DNA of 64,000 nucleotides from Clostridia bacterium (GCA_017429695.1 JAFROK010000050.1:32952-96951); one strand, 5' to 3'; positions 1-8,660 are shown, counted from the stretch's first letter. The notes: a model not told the origin generated them from the letters alone. A program made the numbers and translations.

Positions 1-1
1 G

Positions 2-1267
2 CTGCAGGCTGCGATCCTGTGCTGCCCGGACGGCGGAACGGTACGGATTCCGCCGGGGGACTATGTGACGGGGCCGCTTTTCCTGAAAAGCCATATGACG
101 CTGGAAATTGCGGACGGCGCGGCCCTGCGGCTGCTGACGGACCGGAAGCGCTTTCCGGTTTTTCCCGGGGAAACTTACGCGGATAACGAACAGGGCGAGC
201 TGCTGCTGGGCATGTTCGAAGGCTGCAAGACAGACGGATTTGCCGCCGCACTGAACGGGATTGACCTGACGGATGTGGCCATCATCGGTGAAGGCATCAT
301 CGACGGCCGGGCCGGCGAAGGCGACTGGTGGATCAATCCGAAGGTGCAGCGGATCGCCTGCCGGGGAAACCTGTTCTACACCCAGCGGTGCCGGAAGATG
401 ACGGTTCAGGGGATCACATTCATGAACAGCCCCAGCTGGAATATTCATCCGGCATTCAGCGAGGACCTGGATTTCATTGATATCCGGGTCCGGGCGCCGT
501 GGGACAGCCCGAACACGGACGGCTTTGATCCGGAAAGCTGCCGCCGGGTGCGGCTGCTGGGGGCGGAGATCTCCGTCGGGGATGACTGCATTGCCATCAA
601 GAGCGGCAAAATCGACCTGGGACGGAAGTATAAGACGCCCAGCGAGGATCTGGAAATCGGCTGGTGCGCACTGCTGGACGGGCACGGCGGCGTAACGATC
701 GGCAGTGAAATGGCCGGCGGCGTGCGGCGGGTGAACGCGCATCACTGCTATATGAAAGGCAACGACCGGGCCCTGCGGATCAAGACCCGGCGGGACCGGG
801 GCAAGGACGGCATTGTGGATGAAATCCGCTTCCGGGACGTCCGGATGGAAGATGTCAAAATGCCGCTGGTGGTCAACAGCTTCTACTTCTGCGACGCGGA
901 TGGCAAATCCGATCGGGTGCAGAGCCGCGAAAAGCAGCCGGTGGACGAAACGACGCCGGAAATCGGCACGGTTGCCTTTGAACGGGTGAAAGCGGTCGGC
1001 TGCAAGGCGTGCGCGGCGTATGCCATGGGCCTGCCGGAAAAGCCGATGAAGGAACTGATCCTGCGGGACTGCCAATTCTCCTTTGACCCGGAAGCGGAAC
1101 CGATGGTGCCGGCGATGGCACTGGGCGTCGAGACATGCTGCCGGCGGGGCGTCATTGCCCGGTATCTGGAGAAGCTGACCATGCAGAATGTGATGCTGGA
1201 CGGGTTTGAGGGCGATCTGCTGGAAACCACGGAAGTACAGGTAATTGATACGGACGCTGAAGTATAA
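2..1267 (+). CDS. GH28 polygalacturonase-type glycoside hydrolase (5' end outside window)
   Basis: Glycoside hydrolase family 28 enzymes hydrolyse galacturonan or rhamnogalacturonan by inversion. The reading frame is open back to base 2, where it already encodes the family's N-terminal region (GGTVRIPPGDY, then TGPLFLKSH), so the start codon lies before the window; an internal GTG at 65 is not the start. The family motifs are present in order: NTDG-FD near 512-529, GDDCIAIKSG near 578-607, GHGGVTIGSE near 680-710 and RIKT near 776-788, which supply the three catalytic Asp and the substrate-binding basic residues. No signal peptide can be judged. The gene is followed after 18 bp by kduI, so product uptake and uronate metabolism are encoded together. 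Whether the substrate is polygalacturonate or rhamnogalacturonan backbone cannot be told from the motifs. Confidence 0.93.
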   Translation: MQAAILCCPDGGTVRIPPGDYVTGPLFLKSHMTLEIADGAALRLLTDRKRFPVFPGETYADNEQGELLLGMFEGCKTDGFAAALNGIDLTDVAIIGEGIIDGRAGEGDWWINPKVQRIACRGNLFYTQRCRKMTVQGITFMNSPSWNIHPAFSEDLDFIDIRVRAPWDSPNTDGFDPESCRRVRLLGAEISVGDDCIAIKSGKIDLGRKYKTPSEDLEIGWCALLDGHGGVTIGSEMAGGVRRVNAHHCYMKGNDRALRIKTRRDRGKDGIVDEIRFRDVRMEDVKMPLVVNSFYFCDADGKSDRVQSREKQPVDETTPEIGTVAFERVKAVGCKACAAYAMGLPEKPMKELILRDCQFSFDPEAEPMVPAMALGVETCCRRGVIARYLEKLTMQNVMLDGFEGDLLETTEVQVIDTDAEV

Positions 1268-1285
1268 AAATGGAGGAATTCGGGT

Positions 1286-2128
1286 ATGGACATTCGGTAC
1301 AGCTGCAATCAACGGGATTTCAAACGGTACACCACAGAAGAAGTACGGAAGGAGTTCCTGATTGAGAAACTCTTTACGCCGGAACAGGTGGAGGCGGTTT
1401 ACAGCCATGTGGACCGCATGGTGACGCTGGGCGTGATGCCGGTGAAGGAAAAAGTGTCCATTGACAAGGGCATTGATATCTGGCACAATTTCGGCACGGA
1501 GTATTTCCTGGAACGCCGGGAGTGCGGCATGTTCAATGTCGGCGGCGCCGGAAAGGTGACCGCGGACGGGAAGGTATACGAGCTGGGATACAAGGACTGC
1601 CTGTACCTGACCCGCGGCGCAAAGGAAGTGCTGTTTGAGAGCGATGATCCGCAACAGCCCGCAAAGTTCTATATCGTTTCCGCCCCGGCCCACTGCAGCT
1701 ACGAGAACCGGCTGATCAAGATTGCGGACGCGGCCAAGAAACCCTGTGGCGACGCGGCCACCAGCAACAAGCGGGTGATTAACCAGTTCATCCATCCCTC
1801 GGTACTGAATACCTGCCAGCTGTCCATGGGGATGACGGTGCTGGAAAGCGGCAGTGTGTGGAACACGATGCCGGCGCATACCCATGAGCGGCGGATGGAA
1901 GTATATTTCTATTTTGAAGTGCCGCAGGACAATGTGGTGTTCCATATGATGGGCGAAGGACAGGAAACGCGGCATATTGTGATGCAGAACGAGCAGGCGG
2001 TGATTTCGCCCAGCTGGTCGATTCATGCCGGCGCCGGAACGAGCAATTATACGTTTATCTGGGCGATGGGCGGGGAGAACCAGGCGTTTGACGATATGGA
2101 CAATATTAAGACAACCGATCTGAGATAA
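1286..2128 (+). CDS. kduI: 5-dehydro-4-deoxy-D-glucuronate isomerase
   Basis: KduI converts 4-deoxy-L-threo-5-hexosulose uronate (from unsaturated galacturonides) to 3-deoxy-D-glycero-2,5-hexodiulosonate in the cytoplasm. The 280-residue length equals the family norm. The C-terminal half carries the zinc-binding HTHERRMEVY motif (two His and the Glu of the metal site) and the family block NEQAVISPSWSIHAG with the third His. GGAGGAATTC precedes the ATG by a suitable distance. It lies between the GH28 gene and kduD, the usual order of a pectin catabolic cluster. The frame stays open for 28 further codons after the TAA (see findings), but the protein itself is complete and full length. Confidence 0.97.
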   Translation: MDIRYSCNQRDFKRYTTEEVRKEFLIEKLFTPEQVEAVYSHVDRMVTLGVMPVKEKVSIDKGIDIWHNFGTEYFLERRECGMFNVGGAGKVTADGKVYELGYKDCLYLTRGAKEVLFESDDPQQPAKFYIVSAPAHCSYENRLIKIADAAKKPCGDAATSNKRVINQFIHPSVLNTCQLSMGMTVLESGSVWNTMPAHTHERRMEVYFYFEVPQDNVVFHMMGEGQETRHIVMQNEQAVISPSWSIHAGAGTSNYTFIWAMGGENQAFDDMDNIKTTDLR

Positions 2129-2236
2129 CCAGGGGGCTTTCCGATCGCCACCCTGGACCCCTTCGGCATCTGGGTCCCGAAGGACAGAGAGAACCAAGTA
2201 CTTGACGAACGATAACTGAAAACGGAGGAAAAGAAA

Positions 2237-3034
2237 ATGGATATGAATGCTTTCAGCCTGAAGGGAAAAATTGCCTGGATTACCGGAGCCAGCTACGGCA
2301 TCGGATTTGCCATTGCTGAGGCCTATGCGGCCGCCGGCGCGACCATCGTTTTTAACGACATCAACCAGGAACTGGTGGACAAGGGCCTGAAGGCCTATGC
2401 GGAAAAGGGCATTGACGCCAAAGGCTATGTCTGCGACGTGACGAACGAGGAAGCGGTTCAGGCGCTGGTGAAGCAGATTGAAGCTGAAGTCGGCGTGATT
2501 GACATCCTCGTGAACAATGCCGGCATTATCCGCCGGATTCCGATGATTGAAATGAGCGCCGCGGAATTCCGCAAGGTCATCGACGTGGATCTGAACGCGC
2601 CGTTTATCTGCGCCAAGGCGGTGATTCCTTCGATGATTCAGAAGGGCCACGGCAAGATTATCAACATCTGCAGCATGATGAGCGAACTGGGCCGGGAAAC
2701 CGTTTCCGCTTACGCGGCGGCCAAGGGCGGCCTGAAGATGCTGACCCGGAACATCTGCTCCGAATACGGCGAGCACAACATCCAGTGCAACGGCATCGGG
2801 CCGGGCTATATCGCCACGCCCCAGACGGCGCCCCTGCGGGAAAAGCAGCCCGACGGCAGCCGCCATCCCTTTGACCAGTTCATTATTGCCAAAACGCCGG
2901 CCGCCCGCTGGGGAACGCCGGAAGACCTGCAGGGTCCCGCCGTATTCCTGGCCAGCGACGCCAGCAATTTCGTGAACGGCCATATCCTGTATGTGGACGG
3001 CGGTATTTTGGCTTATATCGGGAAACAGCCCTGA
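2237..3034 (+). CDS. kduD: 2-dehydro-3-deoxy-D-gluconate 5-dehydrogenase / gluconate 5-dehydrogenase (SDR)
   Basis: KduD is the NAD(P)-dependent short-chain dehydrogenase that reduces the KduI product to 2-keto-3-deoxygluconate. The N-terminal cofactor motif TGASYGIG, the structural NNAG motif (VNNAGIIRRIP) and the catalytic YAAAK (Tyr and Lys, preceded by a Ser in CSMMSE) are all visible. The length of 265 residues is normal for the family. The start is supported by GGAGGAAAAG just upstream. Position directly after kduI favours the kduD assignment over a generic gluconate 5-dehydrogenase, which is the main alternative because the two groups are close relatives. No terminator is seen between it and the next promoter at 3083. 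Confidence 0.92.
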   Translation: MDMNAFSLKGKIAWITGASYGIGFAIAEAYAAAGATIVFNDINQELVDKGLKAYAEKGIDAKGYVCDVTNEEAVQALVKQIEAEVGVIDILVNNAGIIRRIPMIEMSAAEFRKVIDVDLNAPFICAKAVIPSMIQKGHGKIINICSMMSELGRETVSAYAAAKGGLKMLTRNICSEYGEHNIQCNGIGPGYIATPQTAPLREKQPDGSRHPFDQFIIAKTPAARWGTPEDLQGPAVFLASDASNFVNGHILYVDGGILAYIGKQP

Positions 3035-3082
3035 GCACACAAAGATTCATCCATTTTGTCCATATGAAACCCGTTTTTTGAC

Positions 3083-3112
3083 TTTACGAATGCGAACGTT
3101 TTCATGTATAAT
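3083..3112 (+). promoter_or_regulatory. Promoter with LacI/CcpA-type operator for the transport operon
   Basis: A perfect -10 box TATAAT lies at 3107-3112 and a TTTACG -35-like box at 3083-3088, spacing 18. A second candidate -35, TTGACT at 3078-3083, would leave a poor spacing of 23. Between the boxes, 3091-3104 reads TGCGAACGTTTTCA. This is centred on CG, fits 12 of 14 positions of the cre consensus and has the TG..AACGTT..CA symmetry of LacI-family operators. Bound protein would occlude RNA polymerase, so repression by CcpA or a pathway-specific LacI regulator is inferred. Confidence 0.65.
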
Positions 3113-3160
3113 AGTATCTGAATGATGGACAAATAAGCCAAGAACCCCGGAGGAAATATC

Positions 3161-3748
3161 GTGCACAGCCAGAAAACGGTCGGTCAGTACCGCGGAATTG
3201 ACCTGTTTTTGTTCACTGTATTGCTGGCCGTTTTCGAGACCGTTATCGTCAAAGCGGCAACCAGCTGGTTTCCCAAAGAAGCCTGGATGGTTTCCGCGGT
3301 GCCGGCGGTAACGGCGATCGTGATGGTGCGCTGGGGTCCCTGGTGTGCGCTGACCGCCGCGGCCGGCGGAATCATTACCACGTTCACGGTCGGCGGAGGA
3401 TGGCAGCAGTACCTGATTTACGCCGTGGGCAACCTGGCGGTGCTGGCAGTGCTTCCGCTGAAAAAGAAGTGGGGATGGAAAAAGCTCCGCGAAAGCATTC
3501 CGGTCAACCTGCTGTTCGGCGCGCTGAGCGTGCTGGCCATGCACCTGGGCCGGGCTGTGCTGGTGATGATATTCAGCGGATCGATTGAAACGGCATGGGA
3601 AACGATCGCGCACGACTCCATCACTTACATCTTTACCCTGACGATTGTCTGGATCGCTTCCCGGCCGGACGGGCTGCTGGAGGACCAGATTCATTACCTG
3701 AAAAGGCTCAGCCATGAGCCGGAGAAGAAGGAAGGGGCGCCTGAATGA
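3161..3748 (+). CDS. Small polytopic membrane protein, ECF S-component-like
   Basis: A 195-residue protein with about six hydrophobic segments and a charged C-terminal tail. Translation begins at GTG 3161, chosen because GGAGGAAAT lies just upstream and no ATG is available. The arrangement of glycine- and alanine-rich membrane helices (for example WCALTAAAGGIITTF followed by an amphipathic WQQYLIYAVGN helix) resembles substrate-binding S components of energy-coupling-factor transporters, but no diagnostic motif was recognised, so this is a resemblance and not an assignment. It is first in the transport operon and its stop overlaps the start of the next permease (ATGA), so it is translationally coupled to an ABC sugar permease. 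It may be an accessory membrane subunit of that importer. Confidence 0.6.
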   Translation: MHSQKTVGQYRGIDLFLFTVLLAVFETVIVKAATSWFPKEAWMVSAVPAVTAIVMVRWGPWCALTAAAGGIITTFTVGGGWQQYLIYAVGNLAVLAVLPLKKKWGWKKLRESIPVNLLFGALSVLAMHLGRAVLVMIFSGSIETAWETIAHDSITYIFTLTIVWIASRPDGLLEDQIHYLKRLSHEPEKKEGAPE

Positions 3749-4851
3749 GAGCGAACGGGACGGATTACCTGATTTACGATCAGGAAAACGGCATATACCG
3801 GGAAGATCCGGAACAGGCCGTCCGTGATGATGTGGAGAAGCACTACTGGCTGAATGTGCTGCGGGCCATCATCAAGGACTGGCGGCTGTACCTGATGCTG
3901 GTGCCGATGCTGCTGGTATTCCTGCTTTGGCGCTACCTGCCGATGTACGAGCTGCTGCGCGCCTTCAAGGTGGACGGCAGTGAGGCGCAGTCGGTATCGG
4001 AATGGGCCTACAAAGGATTTTCCAATTTCCGGGCACTGCTGATCGGTACGGGAACCAACGCGGCGCTGTCCCAGGAATTCTGGATGTCCCTGCGGAACAC
4101 ATTCCTGCTGAGCTTCTACGGGCTGTGCTTCGGCTTCCCGATGCCGATCATCCTGGCCCTGTTCTTCAATGAAATCCGCTCCAATGCGGCCCGCAGCGTG
4201 CTGCAGGTGATGACTTACCTGCCCAAGTTTATGTCCACCGTTATCATGACGTCCCTGGTGGTGATGCTGGTGAAAGGCGCGACAACCGCCGGCAAACTGG
4301 CGGCGCCTCCCGGCGTCATCTCCCAGCTGCTGGTCAACATGGGGCTCGTTTCCGAAACGGCGGCCAATGCGGGCCTGCTCCGGAGCGCGGATTATTTCCG
4401 GGCGATTTACCAGGTGAGCGGCATCTGGGAAACCGCCGGTTATGACAGCATCGTATTCTTCGCGGCAATCATCGCGATCTCGCCGACCAGCTATGAAGCC
4501 GCCCAGATCGACGGCGCCGGCAAATGGGCGCAGATGCGCTATGTGGTGCTGCCCAGCATCCTGAGCACGATTGTGATCATGCTGATTACCCGGATCGGCT
4601 CGATGCTGAGCATCGGCTACGAAAAAGTCATCCTGCTGACGAATAACCTGGAAAAGGGCAAGGGCGACGTCCTGACGACGGCGCAGGTTGTATCCACCTT
4701 TGCATGGCAGACCAGCCAGGCGTCCGGCTCTTCGAAGGGACTGCCCGGAATCGCGTCCGCCGCGGAAATGATCAATAACGTGGTCGGCATGCTGCTGGTG
4801 ATCGGCGCGAATACGATTGCCCGCAAGGCATCCAACGTATCGCTGTACTGA
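3745..4851 (+). CDS. ABC sugar transporter permease, LplB family
   Basis: Inner-membrane permease of a CUT1-type oligosaccharide importer. The cytoplasmic coupling (EAA) motif is present as SYEAAQIDGAGKWAQMRYVVLP near residues 250-270. About six transmembrane helices are visible. At 368 residues it is longer than typical LplB proteins (about 300). The additions are a charged N-terminal extension of some 45 residues before the first helix and a Gly/Ala-rich loop in the middle (around GLVSETAANAGLL). It overlaps the preceding gene by 4 bp and is followed after 16 bp by its partner permease. In a pectin cluster the expected substrate is a galacturonate- or rhamnogalacturonan-derived oligosaccharide. 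Confidence 0.92.
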   Translation: MRANGTDYLIYDQENGIYREDPEQAVRDDVEKHYWLNVLRAIIKDWRLYLMLVPMLLVFLLWRYLPMYELLRAFKVDGSEAQSVSEWAYKGFSNFRALLIGTGTNAALSQEFWMSLRNTFLLSFYGLCFGFPMPIILALFFNEIRSNAARSVLQVMTYLPKFMSTVIMTSLVVMLVKGATTAGKLAAPPGVISQLLVNMGLVSETAANAGLLRSADYFRAIYQVSGIWETAGYDSIVFFAAIIAISPTSYEAAQIDGAGKWAQMRYVVLPSILSTIVIMLITRIGSMLSIGYEKVILLTNNLEKGKGDVLTTAQVVSTFAWQTSQASGSSKGLPGIASAAEMINNVVGMLLVIGANTIARKASNVSLY

Positions 4852-4867
4852 GGAGAGGAGAGGAACC

Positions 4868-6391
4868 GTGAAAAGAAAACTGGAAATCTCCGAACTGATA
4901 TTCAAGATCATCAGCTATGTGCTGCTGACCGTGTTCGCGCTGTGCTGCCTGTATCCGTTTGTCTACGCGGCATCTTCCTCGATCAGCGGAAAGCGGAATG
5001 TCCAGAACGACCTGTTTGAGCTGTATGAGCCCGTGACGGCCCAGGGGAAAAGTGATATCTACCTGGTCAACAGCGATGAAGGCATCCGCCTGAAGGCCGT
5101 ACTGAACGACAAGGGTGAAATCGTTTCGGCCCAGCGGATCGGCGAGAACGGCAGCACGGAGGACGTCAAGGACGCCATCCGGAACGCGAACAACGAACTG
5201 GTAGCGCTGCAGCTCCAGGACAGCGAGGGAAACGCTGTTACGGACGACGCCGACGAGCCGGTTTTCGCGGCGGTGATCTGGTTCAGCAATGAAGACGGCA
5301 TTGGTCTCCAAGGCTTTTTTGACCGGGACATGACCTTTGTGGATGACGGAAAGACAACCCTGAAGGATCCGGAATACCTGGCGGAACGGATTGCCACCCT
5401 GAACAAAGAATACCAGCTGAAGGTGGCCCGGGTATCGACCGTGAAGGGCAAGGCGGGATATACCAAGGACAAGACCACGTCGCTGCTGGCGATTGAATGT
5501 GAACACGCGCTGGCTGCCGGAACCCCCATTTCCGATATTATCCAGGTGGATGTGGAAAAGAAAAAGGTGCAGGTTCCGAAAAGCGAACTGGATATCACGA
5601 TCGTGGAAGGCGCGTCCGTTGTACGGAAAACAGAACAGCGCGGGATTGTGCTGCTGCCCAAGGCGATTCAGTTCCGGGCGTTCAAATGGATGTTCCAGCA
5701 GGACGTTTTCTGGAATTCCTATTCCAACACCCTGTTCCTGACGGTTTACGGTACGGTATGGGCCCTGGTGGTATCAATCCTGGGCGCCTATGCCCTGAGC
5801 AAGAAGCGGCTGAAATTCCGCAAGTTCTTCAACTTCTTCCTGGTATTCACGATGTGGTTCAGCGCCGGTATCGTGCCGCAGCGGCTGAACTACCTGGCCA
5901 CGAAGACGGCGTTCCACAATGTGGGCATTATGGACGACAAATGGATGGTCGTTATCGCCATGGGTATGGCCGCGATGAATATCATCCTGCTGCGGAATGC
6001 CTTTGAAAACGTTCCGGGCGAAATTGAAGAGGCAGCCATTGTGGACGGCGCGACCGAAATGCAGGTGCTGCGCCAGGTGTTTATTCCCATGAGCAAATCG
6101 ACCATCGCGACGGTGGCGCTGTTCTTTGCCATCAGCCGGTGGAACGGATACTTCTGGGCGAAACAGATGGTGACCAATTCCTGGGAATGGCCGTTGCAGG
6201 TATATATCCGAACCAAACTGGATGAATTGGTGTATGACCCGGAAGTAATCAACTACTGGAATGAAACATACGCCACCGATTCGGTCATTTACGCGCTGAT
6301 CGTATGTTCCATCATTCCGATCCTGATCATCTATCCCTTTATCCAGAAATACTTCGCCAAAGGCACGAATGTCGGCGGCGTAAAAGAGTGA
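4868..6391 (+). CDS. ABC sugar transporter permease, YtcP/AraQ-like, with large extracytoplasmic insertion
   Basis: Second permease of the importer. Start GTG 4868 is chosen because AGGAGAGGAGAGG lies just before it; upstream in-frame codons have no ribosome binding site and overlap the previous gene. The first helix ends at YPFVYAASSSISG (residues 29-41). The usual short linker is then replaced by about 215 residues of soluble, beta-rich sequence before the family pattern resumes at GIVLLPK (residue 259). The EAA loop reads EEAAIVDGATEMQVLRQVFIP. Known YtcP/LplC proteins are near 290-300 residues, so at 507 this one is unusual. The insertion lies on the outside of the membrane by the positive-inside pattern and could dock the solute-binding protein or bind glycan; this is inference. 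Confidence 0.92.
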   Translation: MKRKLEISELIFKIISYVLLTVFALCCLYPFVYAASSSISGKRNVQNDLFELYEPVTAQGKSDIYLVNSDEGIRLKAVLNDKGEIVSAQRIGENGSTEDVKDAIRNANNELVALQLQDSEGNAVTDDADEPVFAAVIWFSNEDGIGLQGFFDRDMTFVDDGKTTLKDPEYLAERIATLNKEYQLKVARVSTVKGKAGYTKDKTTSLLAIECEHALAAGTPISDIIQVDVEKKKVQVPKSELDITIVEGASVVRKTEQRGIVLLPKAIQFRAFKWMFQQDVFWNSYSNTLFLTVYGTVWALVVSILGAYALSKKRLKFRKFFNFFLVFTMWFSAGIVPQRLNYLATKTAFHNVGIMDDKWMVVIAMGMAAMNIILLRNAFENVPGEIEEAAIVDGATEMQVLRQVFIPMSKSTIATVALFFAISRWNGYFWAKQMVTNSWEWPLQVYIRTKLDELVYDPEVINYWNETYATDSVIYALIVCSIIPILIIYPFIQKYFAKGTNVGGVKE

Positions 6392-6404
6392 TTAGTGGTT
6401 AGTG
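6391..6404. repeat. Two tandem TTAGTG-type heptamers after permease stop
   Basis: ATTAGTG GTTAGTG directly follows, and shares one base with, the TGA stop of the permease gene. The same heptamer family recurs at 13401-13435 and 20211-20233, so it appears to be a dispersed short tandem repeat. Confidence 0.6.
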
Positions 6405-6489
6405 GGTGTATCAATCAGGTAACTTCGCAGACGGCAGTTCTGCCGGAAGCGTTGAAAAAATCACAAATAATTTTTTAGGAGGTAGCCCC

Positions 6490-8598
6490 ATGAAGAAACT
6501 CTTGTCCCTGGTCCTGGCTCTGGCCCTGGTGCTTTCGCTGGCCGGAACCGCCCTGGCCGCCGGTAACTATGCGGAAGGCACTGTGCTCCGCATGGCGGTT
6601 GGTTACAACAATGCCAAAACCGGTATCGTGTTTGACGCTGAAGTCGCCGGCGAAGGCGTTACCCTGGCAGACGGAAACACCTACACTTCCGGAAGCCTGA
6701 AGCCCACCTGGGTTGCACTGGAAAATATCCTCGGCGTTAAGTTCGAGAGCAAGTACCAGGGCAACACCGCGGCGAAGGAATTTGAATTCTGGAAAGACAA
6801 CCTGGCGGAAGTTGACATGGTCAGTGGCACTGCGGCCGGCCTGTCTGAAAACGGCGAAGCCGGACTGCTGGTGAACCTGGCAGATTACCTGGATGTGATG
6901 CCGAACTTCAAGGCCTATCTGGATGCCAACCCCATCGTTAAGCTGTCCATCACCGGCAACACTGACACCGGCGCGATCTACTTCAGCCCCTACTTTGACG
7001 GCGTGAACGACATCGAGCGGATGCCCCTGATGCGCGTTGACTGGGTTGAGAAGCTGCTGGACGGCGAAGGCCCGTTTGAAGCGGATGAAAGCAACGAGAC
7101 CGAAGAATTTGTTTATGAACCCATCATGCCGACCTTCATCGCGCTGGATGTGGACGTTGTGACCGCGGACGGCACTGCTGTGGAAACCATCCAGAAGGAC
7201 TATGAAGCGACCACTGAAGATCCCCAGATCGGCGGCAACATCGTTGCCCTGATGAATGCCAAGGGAACCATGACCGGTGTGGAAGCGGTCAACATGCTCC
7301 GCGACTATATCGACAAGGCTTATCATGGCTACTACGGCACCAAGCGTTCCGACCTGTTCGTGGGCCAGAACGCCGCGTGGGACGCGGATGAACTGGTAGC
7401 GCTGCTGCGCTGCGTGATCTCCAACCCCCAGACGCTGAACGGTACGGACTATGTTGAAGCGATTTTCTCCCGTGAAGACAACAACAACCAGCGCCGGATC
7501 GACCTTTTCCGCCTGGCCGGACATCTCTTCGGTGTACGCGGACTGGAATCCCGGAAGGATTACCTATATGTGGGCGTGGACGGCAACCTGCATGACGCCC
7601 GCCAGGAAGCCGATACCTACGTTGCGCTGGAAAAGATGAACCAGATGGCCCGTGAAGGCCTGATCGCCCAGAGCTTCATCAATGTGGAAGAAGCGAGCTC
7701 CAGCAAGTACCTGGAGACCGACGGCGGCTTCATGAGCTATGACTACAACCAGACCCAGACGGCCATGAACCAGACCAAGCTGCAGAACGACGCAGGCGAG
7801 AAGTACATGGCGGTTATGCCCCCGATCGCTCCGTGGTATGACAAGGGCGAAGAAGAAGACGGCGAACACAATCCGACCTTCATGCGGTTCACCGAATCCT
7901 GGCGTTCCGTGAAGACGGACGGCTGGGCCATTTCCAAGGCCGGTGTTGCCGGAGACGACAACAAGCTGTATGCCGCGCTGGCGCTGATTGACTACGCTTA
8001 TTCTCCTGAAGGCCAGATTCTGATGAGCTACGGCCCCGACGCCTTCATCAAGACCAAGGACGACGGCAGCTATGAAACCTTCCTGTTCAACGGTAAGGAA
8101 ATGCCCGTGATCGCGGATGCGACCTACGCTGAACTGTGGGAGAAGGCTTCCGGCAACTACACGAACTACGCCCGCCAATACCTGGGCTCCACCCTGAGCT
8201 TCGTCAAGAGCCAGGCCTTCGAGTACCAGTGCACGCATGAGCTTGGCAAGATCGGCGCCGGATATATCTCCAACGCTATTGGCCTGGGCACCATCAAGCA
8301 TCCGGAACTGGCGCTGACCGAGAATCCCTGGTACACCTCTGTTCCCACCGTGCTCCCGTCCACCACGGATGAATCCAGCAACCTGTCCTCCTACAAGGAG
8401 CTGAATGATTCCTTCTCTGGCGCCAAGGGCGGCGAGAACATTTTCGTGAACATCATTGCCCAGGGCCTGGTCGGTGCGACCGGTACCGAGTTTGCTGCTG
8501 AAGCGGCAGAAAAGATCACCCAGAATATGTATGGTGACAAGTACCTGAACATCGTCAATGCCCAGTGGCAGCGGCTGAAGGACTACTACACCAAATAA
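6490..8598 (+). CDS. Extracellular solute-binding protein (family 1-like) of the pectin ABC importer
   Basis: Secreted substrate-binding protein of the oligosaccharide importer. Start ATG 6490 follows AGGAGGTAGCCCC; upstream in-frame codons lack a ribosome binding site. Residues 1-24 form a classical signal peptide ending ALA-AG. There is no lipobox cysteine, which is odd for a Gram-positive binding protein that normally needs a lipid anchor. The mature part (about 680 residues) has the aromatic and Asp/Gly-rich composition of LplA/family 1 binding proteins, for example EFWKDNLAEVDMVSG and SYSPEGQILMSYGPD-like segments, but is clearly longer than the usual 450-550. It sits directly after its permeases and before a stable hairpin, a common arrangement that raises the level of the binding protein. 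Confidence 0.85.
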   Translation: MKKLLSLVLALALVLSLAGTALAAGNYAEGTVLRMAVGYNNAKTGIVFDAEVAGEGVTLADGNTYTSGSLKPTWVALENILGVKFESKYQGNTAAKEFEFWKDNLAEVDMVSGTAAGLSENGEAGLLVNLADYLDVMPNFKAYLDANPIVKLSITGNTDTGAIYFSPYFDGVNDIERMPLMRVDWVEKLLDGEGPFEADESNETEEFVYEPIMPTFIALDVDVVTADGTAVETIQKDYEATTEDPQIGGNIVALMNAKGTMTGVEAVNMLRDYIDKAYHGYYGTKRSDLFVGQNAAWDADELVALLRCVISNPQTLNGTDYVEAIFSREDNNNQRRIDLFRLAGHLFGVRGLESRKDYLYVGVDGNLHDARQEADTYVALEKMNQMAREGLIAQSFINVEEASSSKYLETDGGFMSYDYNQTQTAMNQTKLQNDAGEKYMAVMPPIAPWYDKGEEEDGEHNPTFMRFTESWRSVKTDGWAISKAGVAGDDNKLYAALALIDYAYSPEGQILMSYGPDAFIKTKDDGSYETFLFNGKEMPVIADATYAELWEKASGNYTNYARQYLGSTLSFVKSQAFEYQCTHELGKIGAGYISNAIGLGTIKHPELALTENPWYTSVPTVLPSTTDESSNLSSYKELNDSFSGAKGGENIFVNIIAQGLVGATGTEFAAEAAEKITQNMYGDKYLNIVNAQWQRLKDYYTK

Positions 8599-8628
8599 TC
8601 ACGATTCCTTAATTCCTTGAGTCATCAC

Positions 8629-8660
8629 GCTCCCGCCTGCCGGGGTCGGCAGGCGGGAGC
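8629..8660 (+). terminator. Strong hairpin after the solute-binding protein gene (processing or attenuation element)
   Basis: A perfect 13-bp GC-rich stem (8629-8641 with 8648-8660) encloses a 6-base loop. No run of T follows, so it is more likely a stabilising or partial-termination hairpin protecting the binding-protein mRNA than a full terminator. The downstream genes have no evident promoter of their own and would rely on read-through. Confidence 0.75.

Noticed and set aside
65-67. GTG 65 as start codon of the GH28 gene
   Set aside because: The frame upstream to base 2 already encodes the conserved N-terminal strand of GH28 proteins, so the gene begins outside the window.
3055-3133. Inverted copies of TTTGTCCAT and ATGGACAAA around the 3107 promoter
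   Set aside because: Nine-base arms 61 bp apart with AT-rich content can arise by chance, and the cre-like palindrome is a better operator candidate.
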